From: Bifidobacterium cuniculi
Lineage (GTDB): Bacteria; Actinomycetota; Actinomycetes; Actinomycetales; Bifidobacteriaceae
Direction: 5' to 3'
Length of the DNA stretch: 33,144 nucleotides
Assembly (NCBI RefSeq): GCF_000741575.1
Contig: NZ_JGYV01000014.1
Coordinates: 1 to 33,144 of the forward strand
Made by a program: the position numbers and the translations under genes. This document shows positions 18,670 through 25,220 of the stretch, piece by piece. The notes under the pieces are model-generated. The model was not told the origin of the DNA. It saw only the letters and a list, made by a program, of their open reading frames with translations, and searched no databases. The stretch's first letter is position 1. Each line of letters begins with the position of its first letter.

Positions 18670-18679
18670 AACTTCATGA

Positions 18680-19191
18680 TAGCGCCTGTCTAACCATTTT
18701 CCTCACGGTAAAAACAGGCATCGTGTATCAACGTGCATGGTGCCTGTTTACTCTGAGGAGAGAAGCGATGTCATTCCTGCACTGTGCAGGGACTGGAGCG
18801 GTATGTCCGAATGGTCTTGGCGCCGATGCTCGAAAACAGCTCGTCATGCAATCCTGACTGGGTGCATGCCAGGCCAGCCGGCCGCTAGCTGCTCCGGGCG
18901 CATGGCAGTGCACGCGACCACCACTGCGACTGCCCCAGCCGGCCGCCTGCATATCCGGACCCGTGTCCGCATGTGCCACGACCCGTCCGATGTGCCGTAC
19001 TTGGCCTTCGTGCGACTCATGCCGTGCCCGCTGCCTATCGGACGGAGACACCATGGAGCGGATCGGTGGCCCGCGCTGTTTTCCGGTATCGGAACGATCC
19101 GTTTGCCCGATCGGCGCATCCGGCAGCCCAGATGCACCCGACCGAAGGTGCGCAGGAGGCGGGTGGATTCGTCCGGGTTGTGGCAGGAGTC
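18680..19191. other. Long gene-poor stretch
   Basis: There is no convincing coding gene. It contains a GCCTGT / ACAGGC pair (about 18684-18719), the short ORF listed separately, and CG-rich DNA with long but unlikely frames on both strands. It could be a decayed gene, but I recognise no remnant. Confidence 0.5.
18768..18857 (+). CDS. Possible 29-residue small protein
   Basis: ATG at 18768 with GAGGAG seven bases upstream. It reads MSFLHCAGTG and continues through a hydrophilic stretch (GLGADARKQL) to a stop at 18855-18857. It has two cysteines and no membrane helix. No relative is recognised. The good ribosome site is the only support; it may be the beginning of a decayed gene. Confidence 0.25.
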   Translation: MSFLHCAGTGAVCPNGLGADARKQLVMQS

Positions 19192-19345
19192 CGTAAGGAT
19201 TCGTCGTAGAGAGGGGCCTGGGCGACGGATGCTTACGGGGGCGGGCAGGTTCCCGTAAGCATTCGTCGTAGAGAGGGGCTTGGGCGGCGAATTCTTACGG
19301 GGACCGGGCGAGTTCCCGTAAGAATTCGCCGTAGGGTTCTCTCGT
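19192..19345. repeat. Tandem 62/63-bp repeat forming covarying hairpins
   Basis: Unit A is 19192-19253, unit B 19254-19316, and a partial unit C starts at 19317. Each unit begins CGTAAG and has GTAGAGAGGGGC in the middle. Two hairpins result: 19223-19239 with 19252-19268 (one mismatch) and 19286-19301 with 19315-19330 (16 bp, perfect). A G-C pair in the first stem is a T-A pair in the second, so pairing is kept while sequence changes. The array runs directly into the CTCTCGTTTTTCGTGATG motif. Confidence 0.8.
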
Positions 19346-19361
19346 TTTTCGTGATGTTTCC
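19335..19361. repeat. Copy of the interspersed CTCTCGTTTTTCGTGA motif
   Basis: CTCTCGTTTTTCGTGATG followed by TTTCC. The last 16 bases before the final C are identical to the half copy at 475-490 beside the left IS end. Confidence 0.7.
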
Positions 19362-19368
19362 AAAGAAA

Positions 19369-19449
19369 ACTTGCATTGACTGGTTTCCGTGTCCGGTTGG
19401 GGCAGCAGGAACCGTGCCTGTTTTGCTCCCGAAGCCAGTCAGTGCAAGT
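19369..19449 (-). terminator. Hairpin after the MacB-like permease gene
   Basis: Arms 19369-19383 and 19435-19449 pair over 15 bases with one T-G wobble (ACTTGCATTGACTGG). It starts six bases after the stop of the minus-strand permease gene, with a large loop that itself holds a GGTTTCC / GGAACC pair. This is a likely end of the long minus-strand transcription unit. Confidence 0.6.
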
Positions 19450-19454
19450 CCGCC

Positions 19455-20594
19455 CTAGCTCCTGTCCTTGAAATAGCGGAAAAGATTGCGCTCGCGGACG
19501 GCGAGGATGGCAACTGCGGTGCCGACCAACGCACCACAGGCGGCGGCAAGCAGTGGCCTCGCTGCCAGGTCCACGATCTGCCCGGCATCGAAGCCCGGCC
19601 AATCCCACCACGCGAAGGCGAGCAGGGGCAGGCACAGCGCCAGCGCCGCCACGGTCCAGCTGCAGGTTTCCATCAGCGATTGCAGCATCAGTGCCGTCTT
19701 CGGCACGCCGCAGTGCAGCGCTGACGCCAGCTCGAGACGGCGCAGGCGGATCGCCACGAAGCCCAGTGCCAGGCCGCCGACTGCCGCCAGGGGCGTCATG
19801 ACGGTGGTGGCGCGATGTTCGAACAGGGCGGTCGCGTCGAGTTCGGCACCCAGCTTGGTGTTGAACTGGCGTACGCGCGGCTGGTCGTTCGGATCGGTCC
19901 CCACGTCGCCCACGCTGACCAGGGCCAGCGACTCCATGGACTGCGGCACCGGCCACGCCTTGACGATGCACTGGTCGAAGGTGCCTTCGACGGGCACCGG
20001 CTCCACCAGCGCGTAGGCGGTGGTGCCGCTGCGGCCGTCGTCGGGGGACTCGTAGACGCCGGCGATGCGCACGTTGCCGCCGTCCAGGAGCGCCTCGAGC
20101 GAGCCGGTTGCCGCGCCGCTGGTGTCGGCGGCCTGCCGGGAGAGCCACACGCCGTCGAACTCATCGGCCGCCAGACTGCGCGTCGTGGCGGAGTCGCCGG
20201 AGACCAGGGCGCGCAGCGCGCCGGGAGTCGCCTCCAGCGTCGGCAGGGCAGTGGAAGGGATGCGCGCCAGCGTGAGGCGTGCGTCGGCCGTGCGCAGGGC
20301 GCCGGCAGCCTGCACGCCGTCCAGTCCGGCCAGTGACTCGCAGCTGCGCGCGTCGATGCGCCCCGCCGCATCGACGACATAGGTGGAGGCACCGGCGCTG
20401 ACGAACTCGTCGATCTGTCGCTGGATACCCCGCAGCTGCAGCAGTTCCGCGCCCGCACAGCCCACCATCACGACCGCCAGCAGCAGCGCATAGAGCGCCG
20501 CGTGCGTGGTGCCGCTGGCGATGTTGCGCGCGGCCTCGTCGAAGGCGCCGCGCAGACGCATCATGGGATGCTTCCTGTCGTCCTGTCCGCTCAT
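19455..20594 (-). CDS. ABC transporter permease, MacB/FtsX-like
   Basis: 379 residues with the MacB plan. One N-terminal helix (about 31-53, ALYALLLAVVMVGCAGAELL) is followed by an extracellular domain of ~210 residues. Three C-terminal helices begin near 268, 310 and 340. Such permeases work with a LolD-type ATPase as mechanotransmitters for peptide export or antimicrobial resistance. The start overlaps the ATPase stop by ATGA, showing tight coupling. It is the last gene of the MFP-ATPase-permease set. FtsX of the division complex is less likely, because FtsX lacks such a large domain and no ftsE-type gene is next to it. Confidence 0.82.
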   Translation of the reverse strand: MSGQDDRKHPMMRLRGAFDEAARNIASGTTHAALYALLLAVVMVGCAGAELLQLRGIQRQIDEFVSAGASTYVVDAAGRIDARSCESLAGLDGVQAAGALRTADARLTLARIPSTALPTLEATPGALRALVSGDSATTRSLAADEFDGVWLSRQAADTSGAATGSLEALLDGGNVRIAGVYESPDDGRSGTTAYALVEPVPVEGTFDQCIVKAWPVPQSMESLALVSVGDVGTDPNDQPRVRQFNTKLGAELDATALFEHRATTVMTPLAAVGGLALGFVAIRLRRLELASALHCGVPKTALMLQSLMETCSWTVAALALCLPLLAFAWWDWPGFDAGQIVDLAARPLLAAACGALVGTAVAILAVRERNLFRYFKDRS

Positions 20595-21196
20595 TGGTAG
20601 TCCCTCAGGTCGATGACGTCGGTGCAGGCGTCGCGCGTGTTCGGGTCGTGCGTGGCGACGACCACGATCGCGCCCGCCACGCTCAGCGCGTGCAGGTGTT
20701 CGTTGACGCCGGCCGCGGTATGCAGGTCCAGCTGGGCGGTGGGTTCGTCCACGAGCAGCAGCCCGGCCTGCGAGGCGACGCCGCGCGCCAGCATGAGCCG
20801 CTGCGCCTCGCCACCGGACAGTTCTCGGAACTGCCGTTCGGCACGCTCCTCCAGGCCGAACATCGCCAGCAGCTCCCGCGCATGCCGCGCTGCGGCCGTG
20901 CGCGTCTCGCCGCGTGCGACGAAGGGGAGCGCCACATGGTCAATCGCCATACGCCGCGCCACGCCGTGCGGGTTCTGCTGCACCCAGTGCACGCGTCCGC
21001 AGTCCTCGCGCTCCACCGTCCCCTCGGTCGGCGTGACCCAGCCGGCGATGATGGACAGCAGCGTCGACTTGCCCGAACCGCTCGGCCCGACCAGCGCGTA
21101 GACGTGCCGCGGCTCGAGCGTGCCGTCCAGGTGCGAGAACAGCATGCCCGAGCCGAAGGAGTGGCCCACGTCCTTCAGGTGCACTGCCGCGCTCAT
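20591..21196 (-). CDS. ABC transporter ATP-binding protein (MacB/LolD type)
   Basis: 201 residues. Walker A GPSGSGKS, Q-loop in VHWVQQNPHG, signature LSGGEAQR, Walker B LLLVDEPT and the H-loop in VATHDPNTR are all present, so it should hydrolyse ATP. The ATG at 21196 has GAAGG seven bases upstream; another at 21202 is in frame. It overlaps the adaptor gene's stop and the permease start by ATGA, so the three are translated together. Confidence 0.92.
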   Translation of the reverse strand: MSAAVHLKDVGHSFGSGMLFSHLDGTLEPRHVYALVGPSGSGKSTLLSIIAGWVTPTEGTVEREDCGRVHWVQQNPHGVARRMAIDHVALPFVARGETRTAAARHARELLAMFGLEERAERQFRELSGGEAQRLMLARGVASQAGLLLVDEPTAQLDLHTAAGVNEHLHALSVAGAIVVVATHDPNTRDACTDVIDLRDYQ

Positions 21197-22314
21197 CGGC
21201 ATGCCTTCGTCGTGGCCGGCGGCACGTCCACGCTGCCGATCGGCTGCGCGGACGTGACCATGGTGCGCCCCAGCTGCGAGGCGACGATATCCACCGGCGT
21301 CGGCGTGCCGGCCACGCTCAGGCAGCCCGTGCCGGAGGCGACGTCGTAGAGTGCGGCCGGCGGGACGAAGGTCACCTGCAGGGGCTCCTTGAGCGTCCAC
21401 TGGTAGGTCACGTCCACGGTGCCGTCGGCGGCGGGCTGTGCAGCGCCGGTGCCCGACTGCTGGGTGTCGCTCATGGCCGCGGCGTATTCGCTGCTGGCGG
21501 CCACGGCGTTCAGGAAGGCGCGGTCGGTCATGTCGACGGTGTCCTGGGCGATGTCGAAGGTCTGGCCGGCCACGGTCAGGGAGCGCAGTCCGGCGGCGGG
21601 CTGGTCCGAGCGGGCGTCGGTGGTGCGGATGATGGTCGCGCCGGTGAGCAGGGGAGCCGTGGCCACCACGTCCGTGGCGGCGTCGACGTGCATGCCGGTG
21701 CGGGCGGGGCAACCGGCGACGGTCACGGTACGCGCCGGCAGCCACATGAGCATCTGCGGGGTGACGCTCCAGCCGTTGTCCGCGGTGGGCTTGACGGAGC
21801 CGACCTGTTCGGCGAGCGCATTGAACGCCTCCACGGACTGCCAGGAGAAGGTGTCCGAGTCGGGGGCGTCATAGCCCAGGGTGCGCAGTTCGGCGTGCAG
21901 GGCGGCCACGTCGGCGCCCTGCACGCCGCTGGTCAGGGCGCGGTAGAGAGGCGTGTTCGTGTGCAGGGACAGGACGGGCGTGTCGTCCACGGCGAGCATG
22001 GATGTGCCCGACTCCACGGTTGCCCCGACGGCGCAGTCGTAGGCGGTGAGCGTGCCTTCCGCCGGCGATCGCAACGTGGCGTCGTCGCCCTGCGTGACGC
22101 GCACGGTCACTGCGCGCCGGTCGTCATAGGTGCCGGACTCAGTGGCGATTGTGCCGCCCTGCGCGGTGGAGGACAAGTCGCGCGGCGTGGTGATGCGCAC
22201 TGCCAGCAGCGTGGCCGCTGCGCCTACGGCCAGGGCGAGGACGACGAGCAGGACGACGATGGAGGTGGCTACGCCGGGCCGGTCATCGGTGGCGGTGCGT
22301 GTGCGTTTGTGCAT
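21193..22314 (-). CDS. Membrane fusion (MacA-like) protein with peptidoglycan-binding domain
   Basis: 373 residues. A cytoplasmic start MHKRTRTATDD, one membrane anchor (about 18-41), then an extracytoplasmic part. A lipoyl/barrel-like region (LRSPAEGTLTAYDCAVGATV) is interrupted by a peptidoglycan-binding-type segment (SGVQGADVAALHAELRTLGY, near residue 130). The C-terminal region ends GTGCLSVAG and a short beta tail, as in Gram-positive adaptors of MacAB-like systems. It probably connects the permease to the wall. The ATG follows GAAGGGGA. The gene lies 22 bases after a lipoprotein gene on the same strand, so the transporter may belong to the peptide operon upstream. Confidence 0.75.
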   Translation of the reverse strand: MHKRTRTATDDRPGVATSIVVLLVVLALAVGAAATLLAVRITTPRDLSSTAQGGTIATESGTYDDRRAVTVRVTQGDDATLRSPAEGTLTAYDCAVGATVESGTSMLAVDDTPVLSLHTNTPLYRALTSGVQGADVAALHAELRTLGYDAPDSDTFSWQSVEAFNALAEQVGSVKPTADNGWSVTPQMLMWLPARTVTVAGCPARTGMHVDAATDVVATAPLLTGATIIRTTDARSDQPAAGLRSLTVAGQTFDIAQDTVDMTDRAFLNAVAASSEYAAAMSDTQQSGTGAAQPAADGTVDVTYQWTLKEPLQVTFVPPAALYDVASGTGCLSVAGTPTPVDIVASQLGRTMVTSAQPIGSVDVPPATTKACR

Positions 22315-22336
22315 GGGGTCCCCTTCGGTGGTGGCG

Positions 22337-22972
22337 TCAGCTGTTGGGGTCGGCGTTGCAGGCCCAGTAGGCGGGGGATTGCTCGGCGTCGTAGTCGTCG
22401 CGGGTTTCGTCGAAGTACTTGCCGAAGATCTTCGCGTCGGTCTGTGGGTCGCTGACGATGTCCTTGTATTGGTCGGCGGTCATGTTCCTGTCTGCGATGC
22501 CGTGGCGTTTGAGGCATTCCACGAGGGGAGTGACGGTGTCTTGGTCGGAGTCATAACCATTGAGATTGTGAAGCAGTTCGATATAGTCAAAGGCTGTTTG
22601 TGCTTGACAATATTCAGTGTTCTTGGTGATTTGTTCCCAATCGGTATTCGGGTACCTGTCTTGCCGTTCTCCGTTGGTACCTTCGTATGTGATCGTATAC
22701 CCGAAATTCGCCATGCAGTCGCTGTATCGTTCACGAGCTTGGTCGAATTCCGCATCGGTAATTTGTTCGTCAATGAGCATTTTGCGTGCTATGTCATTGG
22801 TTGTGCTGTCCCACGCCTTCTGATAAGTGATGGAATTGGCGCCGGTGAAGGTGACATTGTCCTTGTCGAAGGTCACGGGAGCGGCGGTTTCGGACTGACC
22901 GCAGCCGGCGGCAAGGAGCAGGAGGACTGCGGCCGTTGCTGCAAGACAGGTATGTGTATGCTGGTGCGCCAT
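22337..22972 (-). CDS. Secreted lipoprotein, paralogue 1
   Basis: 211 residues from an ATG at 22972 with AAGGGA upstream. The signal sequence MAHQHTHTCLAATAAVLLLL ends in a lipobox-like LLAAGC, so it should be lipid-anchored outside the cell. The mature part is acidic and helical with conserved-looking pairs of Cys (SDCMANFGY, TEYCQAQ, VECLKRHGI, YWACNADPNS). It is related over its length to the next lipoprotein (LVECLKRHG, FGKYFDETRDDYDAEQ shared). No known family recognised. Position directly before the ABC genes and after a bacteriocin-like gene suggests an immunity or accessory role (inference). Confidence 0.75.
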   Translation of the reverse strand: MAHQHTHTCLAATAAVLLLLAAGCGQSETAAPVTFDKDNVTFTGANSITYQKAWDSTTNDIARKMLIDEQITDAEFDQARERYSDCMANFGYTITYEGTNGERQDRYPNTDWEQITKNTEYCQAQTAFDYIELLHNLNGYDSDQDTVTPLVECLKRHGIADRNMTADQYKDIVSDPQTDAKIFGKYFDETRDDYDAEQSPAYWACNADPNS

Positions 22973-23073
22973 GTGAAGTCCCTTCTCGTTGTTCCCCACG
23001 GCGATGTGGTCATGTTCCATGGTACCGGTTCGTCGGATGCGTGGATGGCCGGAACCGGAATGTGGACTTTCGG

Positions 23074-23697
23074 CTAGCTGTTGGGGTCGGCGTTGCATGC
23101 CCAGTAGGCGGGGGATTGCTCGGCGTCGTAGTCGTCGCGGGTTTCGTCGAAGTACTTGCCGAAATGCTCTTGATCAGATGTGGGGTCCATTACGATCTGC
23201 TTGTAATCGTCAGCAGTGAGGGATTGTTCAGCGAGTCCATGTCGTTTCAAACATTCCACCAACGCGGGGACTGTGTCATCGGATGAGTCAGAGCTCATTC
23301 GCGCCATTTGGAACAAATAATCGATATCGTCGAAACTGGTCTCTGTACCGCAGCGGGCCATATCCCGGCGCATCCGGGCGGAATCCTGATGTGGTGCTTG
23401 GACCGTGTAATCCGTGAGGTGGTCTCCTTCGAAAACCTGATAGTTATCTTTTGCCAGGCACTCTCGGTAAAGTTGGAGGCCTTGTTCATATTCTGCTTCT
23501 GTGATGGAGCCATCGATAAGGATGCGGCGTGCAGCGTCTGATTGGGCTTTCTGGTACGCCTCTTCATATTGAAGCGCGTAGCCACCGCTAAACGAGACAT
23601 TGTTCTGATCGAAGGGTTTTGATTCGGATGAAACTCCACAAGCGCTGCTTGCCCCTATTAGGACAATCAACGCCATGGCAGATATTGTTCTTTTCAT
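23074..23697 (-). CDS. Secreted lipoprotein, paralogue 2
   Basis: 207 residues from MKRTISAMALIVLIGASSAC. A basic start and hydrophobic core lead to a Cys at residue 20, but the lipobox is weak (SSAC), so it may be lipidated or merely secreted. It has the same plan as its neighbour: RECLAKDNY, VECLKRHGL, then the shared tail FGKYFDETRDDYDAEQ to the end. The last ~87 bases of both genes differ at one position, whereas the rest is clearly diverged and AT-richer. An in-frame ATG at 23709 is an alternative. There is no strong ribosome site, so translation may depend on the upstream peptide mRNA. Confidence 0.72.
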   Translation of the reverse strand: MKRTISAMALIVLIGASSACGVSSESKPFDQNNVSFSGGYALQYEEAYQKAQSDAARRILIDGSITEAEYEQGLQLYRECLAKDNYQVFEGDHLTDYTVQAPHQDSARMRRDMARCGTETSFDDIDYLFQMARMSSDSSDDTVPALVECLKRHGLAEQSLTADDYKQIVMDPTSDQEHFGKYFDETRDDYDAEQSPAYWACNADPNS

Positions 23698-23722
23698 GAT
23701 TTGGCCCATATCCATGTATATG

Positions 23723-23764
23723 GGGTGGCTACTGCCAATAATTGTAATTGGATGGTAACCACCC
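23723..23764 (-). promoter_or_regulatory. Hairpin between bacteriocin-like gene and lipoproteins
   Basis: GGGTGGCTAC (23723-23732) pairs with GTAACCACCC (23755-23764) with one mismatch, and CCAAT / ATTGG adds an inner stem. There is no T-run on the minus strand. This suits partial read-through from a highly expressed peptide gene into its partner genes. Confidence 0.45.
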
Positions 23765-23797
23765 TGATGTTGCTCGATGCTGCTGTGAAGAACCGGA

Positions 23798-24091
23798 TTA
23801 GCGCCAGAGCGCATAGAAGTTCTTCAAGGGCAGTCCCTGGCGGTCTGCCTGGGACTTATGGTAGAGGGGTGCCCAATTGCCCCTCTTGGTCTGGAGCGCG
23901 CCGCTGGGAGTAGTCACTTCCAGCACGTGCTGTGATTGCCACGGGCTTGTAGTGGACTGGGAGTAGGTCTCTGTGTAATGACCTTTTCCATACACCGGAA
24001 TGGTAGTTGCATGTGCAACACCGGTGAATCCGAACAAGGTCACGGCTGCTGCCAACACGGCAATGCCCTTTCCTGCTTTTCGTTTGAGCAT
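23798..24091 (-). CDS. Lactococcin-972-like secreted bacteriocin precursor
   Basis: 97 residues. The ATG at 24091 follows AAGGAG. A classical signal peptide (MLKRKAGKGIAVLAAAVTLF, cleavage likely after AHA near residue 28) leaves about 69 mature residues without Cys. The mature part has a Gly/Tyr/Ser-rich start, then SQHVLEVTTPSG, RGNWAPLYHK and a final NFYALWR. This order (HxxxV..., G-W-A, then an aromatic end with N-FY-x-W) recalls lactococcin 972, which blocks septum formation by binding lipid II. I could not test the match. It is followed by lipoproteins and an ABC system, as expected for a bacteriocin with self-protection genes. Confidence 0.55.
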   Translation of the reverse strand: MLKRKAGKGIAVLAAAVTLFGFTGVAHATTIPVYGKGHYTETYSQSTTSPWQSQHVLEVTTPSGALQTKRGNWAPLYHKSQADRQGLPLKNFYALWR

Positions 24092-24111
24092 GGTTGTTCT
24101 CCTTTATTGAA

Positions 24112-24131
24112 AGACCACGTCGATGTGGTCT
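24112..24131 (-). promoter_or_regulatory. Leader stem-loop before the bacteriocin-like gene
   Basis: AGACCAC (24112-24118) pairs with GTGGTCT (24125-24131) around a 6-base loop, 21 bases before the start codon and just outside the AAGGAG site. It may stabilise the mRNA or limit ribosome entry. Confidence 0.4.
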
Positions 24132-24137
24132 GGGATG

Positions 24138-24194
24138 AGTATGGCAGATGGTTTTCTGCCATGCAATGTGTTGTAAAAAACTGCGTAAAGATCC
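24138..24194 (-). promoter_or_regulatory. Promoter and operator of the bacteriocin-like gene
   Basis: On the minus strand: half-sites TTTAC-N7-TTTAC (24173-24189) within GGATCTTTACG, then -35 TTGCAT (24161-24166), 17 bases, -10 CATACT (24138-24143). A perfect 8-bp inverted repeat, ATGGCAGA (24141-24148) with TCTGCCAT (24155-24162), fills the spacer between -35 and -10, a position where a repressor or a spacer-binding activator would act. The operator layout is repeated at two other peptide genes. Confidence 0.55.
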
Positions 24195-24208
24195 GAAGTG
24201 GACTCCGC

Positions 24209-24364
24209 TCAGTGCTTGAACAGGTCACAGAGCCACTTGGGCATGGGCGCTGGGCAGTCCCATACCCGACAAGTTGGATCCATAATGGTTACCTGGTCGA
24301 TGTCGGTGGCCGCCAGAGGGGTGAGGCAAAGCAGGACGGACATGAGTGCATTGACGAAAGGCAT
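24209..24364 (-). CDS. Small Cys-containing secreted peptide (candidate bacteriocin or signal)
   Basis: 51 residues. The ATG at 24364 has AAGGAG eight bases before it, almost identical to the ribosome site of the neighbouring bacteriocin-like gene. Residues 3-19 (FVNALMSVLLCLTPLAA) form a hydrophobic leader. The remaining 32 residues hold three Cys (spacing C-x4-C-x8-C), with PTCRVWDCPAPMP and an end KWLCDLFKH. A GTG at 24403 would add a basic extension (HRYRYRRR), but it has no ribosome site. It does not match any family I know. Promoter and position tie it to the next peptide gene, 117 bases downstream. Confidence 0.55.
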   Translation of the reverse strand: MPFVNALMSVLLCLTPLAATDIDQVTIMDPTCRVWDCPAPMPKWLCDLFKH

Positions 24365-24404
24365 GATGGTTCTCCTTCGATATCGATACCGATGGGACCG
24401 CACC

Positions 24405-24457
24405 AGTGTCCCACGGATGTTGCATTCGACGGCAATCGTCGTAAAGATCCATGTAAA
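24405..24457 (-). promoter_or_regulatory. Promoter and operator of the 51-residue peptide gene
   Basis: Minus strand: TTTAC-N7-TTTAC (24441-24457) including GGATCTTTACG, then TTGCCG (24430-24435) and GACACT (24405-24410), with a long 19-base spacer. The site lies 77 bases before the start codon. It also lies about 115 bases upstream of the divergent response-regulator gene and could control both. Confidence 0.5.
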
Positions 24458-24572
24458 AAATGGTCATTGAAGTCCGTCATGCGGCCTATTGCTGCCGATT
24501 GGTCTTGTCGTTGCTATCATTGTCCCGATAGGGAGAAGGAACAATGCATTGGTCGTTTTTAAGGAGGGAAAG

Positions 24573-25220
24573 TTGGGTAATACGACGATTGCCTTTCTGG
24601 ACAACGATGCCTTGGTCTTGGCTGCCTTGCGCCAATGGATGATCGGTTGCCGGGACTGTGAGGTGCTGTGGATGGAGACGTCCCCGTCGAAGGCACTCCA
24701 CAAATGCCTGTACGAGGATCCGCCGCAAGTCATGGTCGTGGATATGGCTTTGGGGACGACCACCGGTGTGGACTTCTGCCGTACGCTGCGTGCCTCAAGC
24801 GAACGAATGTCGATTCTTGGCATGACCGCCAATGCGTTGGATTGGTATCGCAACGATTTGGCGGCCGCAGGCGCACAGGGCCTTCTTTCAAAAACGTCCT
24901 TGCCCAAGGAACTTCCCCGTCACTTGCCGCTTCTGAAGGACGGTCGCAGTACTGATTCTGCAATCTTCCCGGATGTGGCAGGCGCACATGCCGCTCTCGT
25001 GGATGACACAAGTAAGCATTCGATTGGCGCAGTGTTGACTCCCCGGGAATCCCAAGCGCTGCGCCTGTATGGGAAGTTCGGTTCCACGCAGCGGATTGCC
25101 CAGGAGATGGATGTCACGCAATCCACGGTAGGGGTACTGATGCATCGGGTGATGCGCAAATTGGGAGTGCATAAGCGTGATGACGCCCTACGGAAGGCAC
25201 GCCGGTATGAACTGCTGTGA
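24573..25220 (+). CDS. Response regulator, NarL/LuxR family
   Basis: 215 residues, starting with TTG at 24573 behind a strong AAGGAGGG; an in-frame ATG at 24489 lacks one. The receiver domain has acidic FLDND (10-12) and the likely phosphorylated Asp57 in VMVVDMAL. The C-terminal LuxR-type helix-turn-helix runs LTPRESQALRLYGKFGSTQR through QSTVGVLMHRVMRKLGVHKR. A second short frame (24544-24645, ATG with AGAAGG) overlaps the start and could be a coupled leader. It is cotranscribed with the kinase gene, whose start lies 14 bases inside this one. It is the best candidate to bind the GTAAA/TTTAC sites at the three peptide promoters (inference). Confidence 0.88.
   Translation: MGNTTIAFLDNDALVLAALRQWMIGCRDCEVLWMETSPSKALHKCLYEDPPQVMVVDMALGTTTGVDFCRTLRASSERMSILGMTANALDWYRNDLAAAGAQGLLSKTSLPKELPRHLPLLKDGRSTDSAIFPDVAGAHAALVDDTSKHSIGAVLTPRESQALRLYGKFGSTQRIAQEMDVTQSTVGVLMHRVMRKLGVHKRDDALRKARRYELL

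Noticed and set aside
18737..19258. 173-codon + strand frame in the gene-poor stretch
   Set aside because: Arg/Cys/Pro-rich, no ribosome site at its start, runs into the hairpin array; looks like open frame by GC content.
19192..19345. CRISPR array
   Set aside because: Only two and a half units, each an internal hairpin, with no unique spacers and no cas genes.
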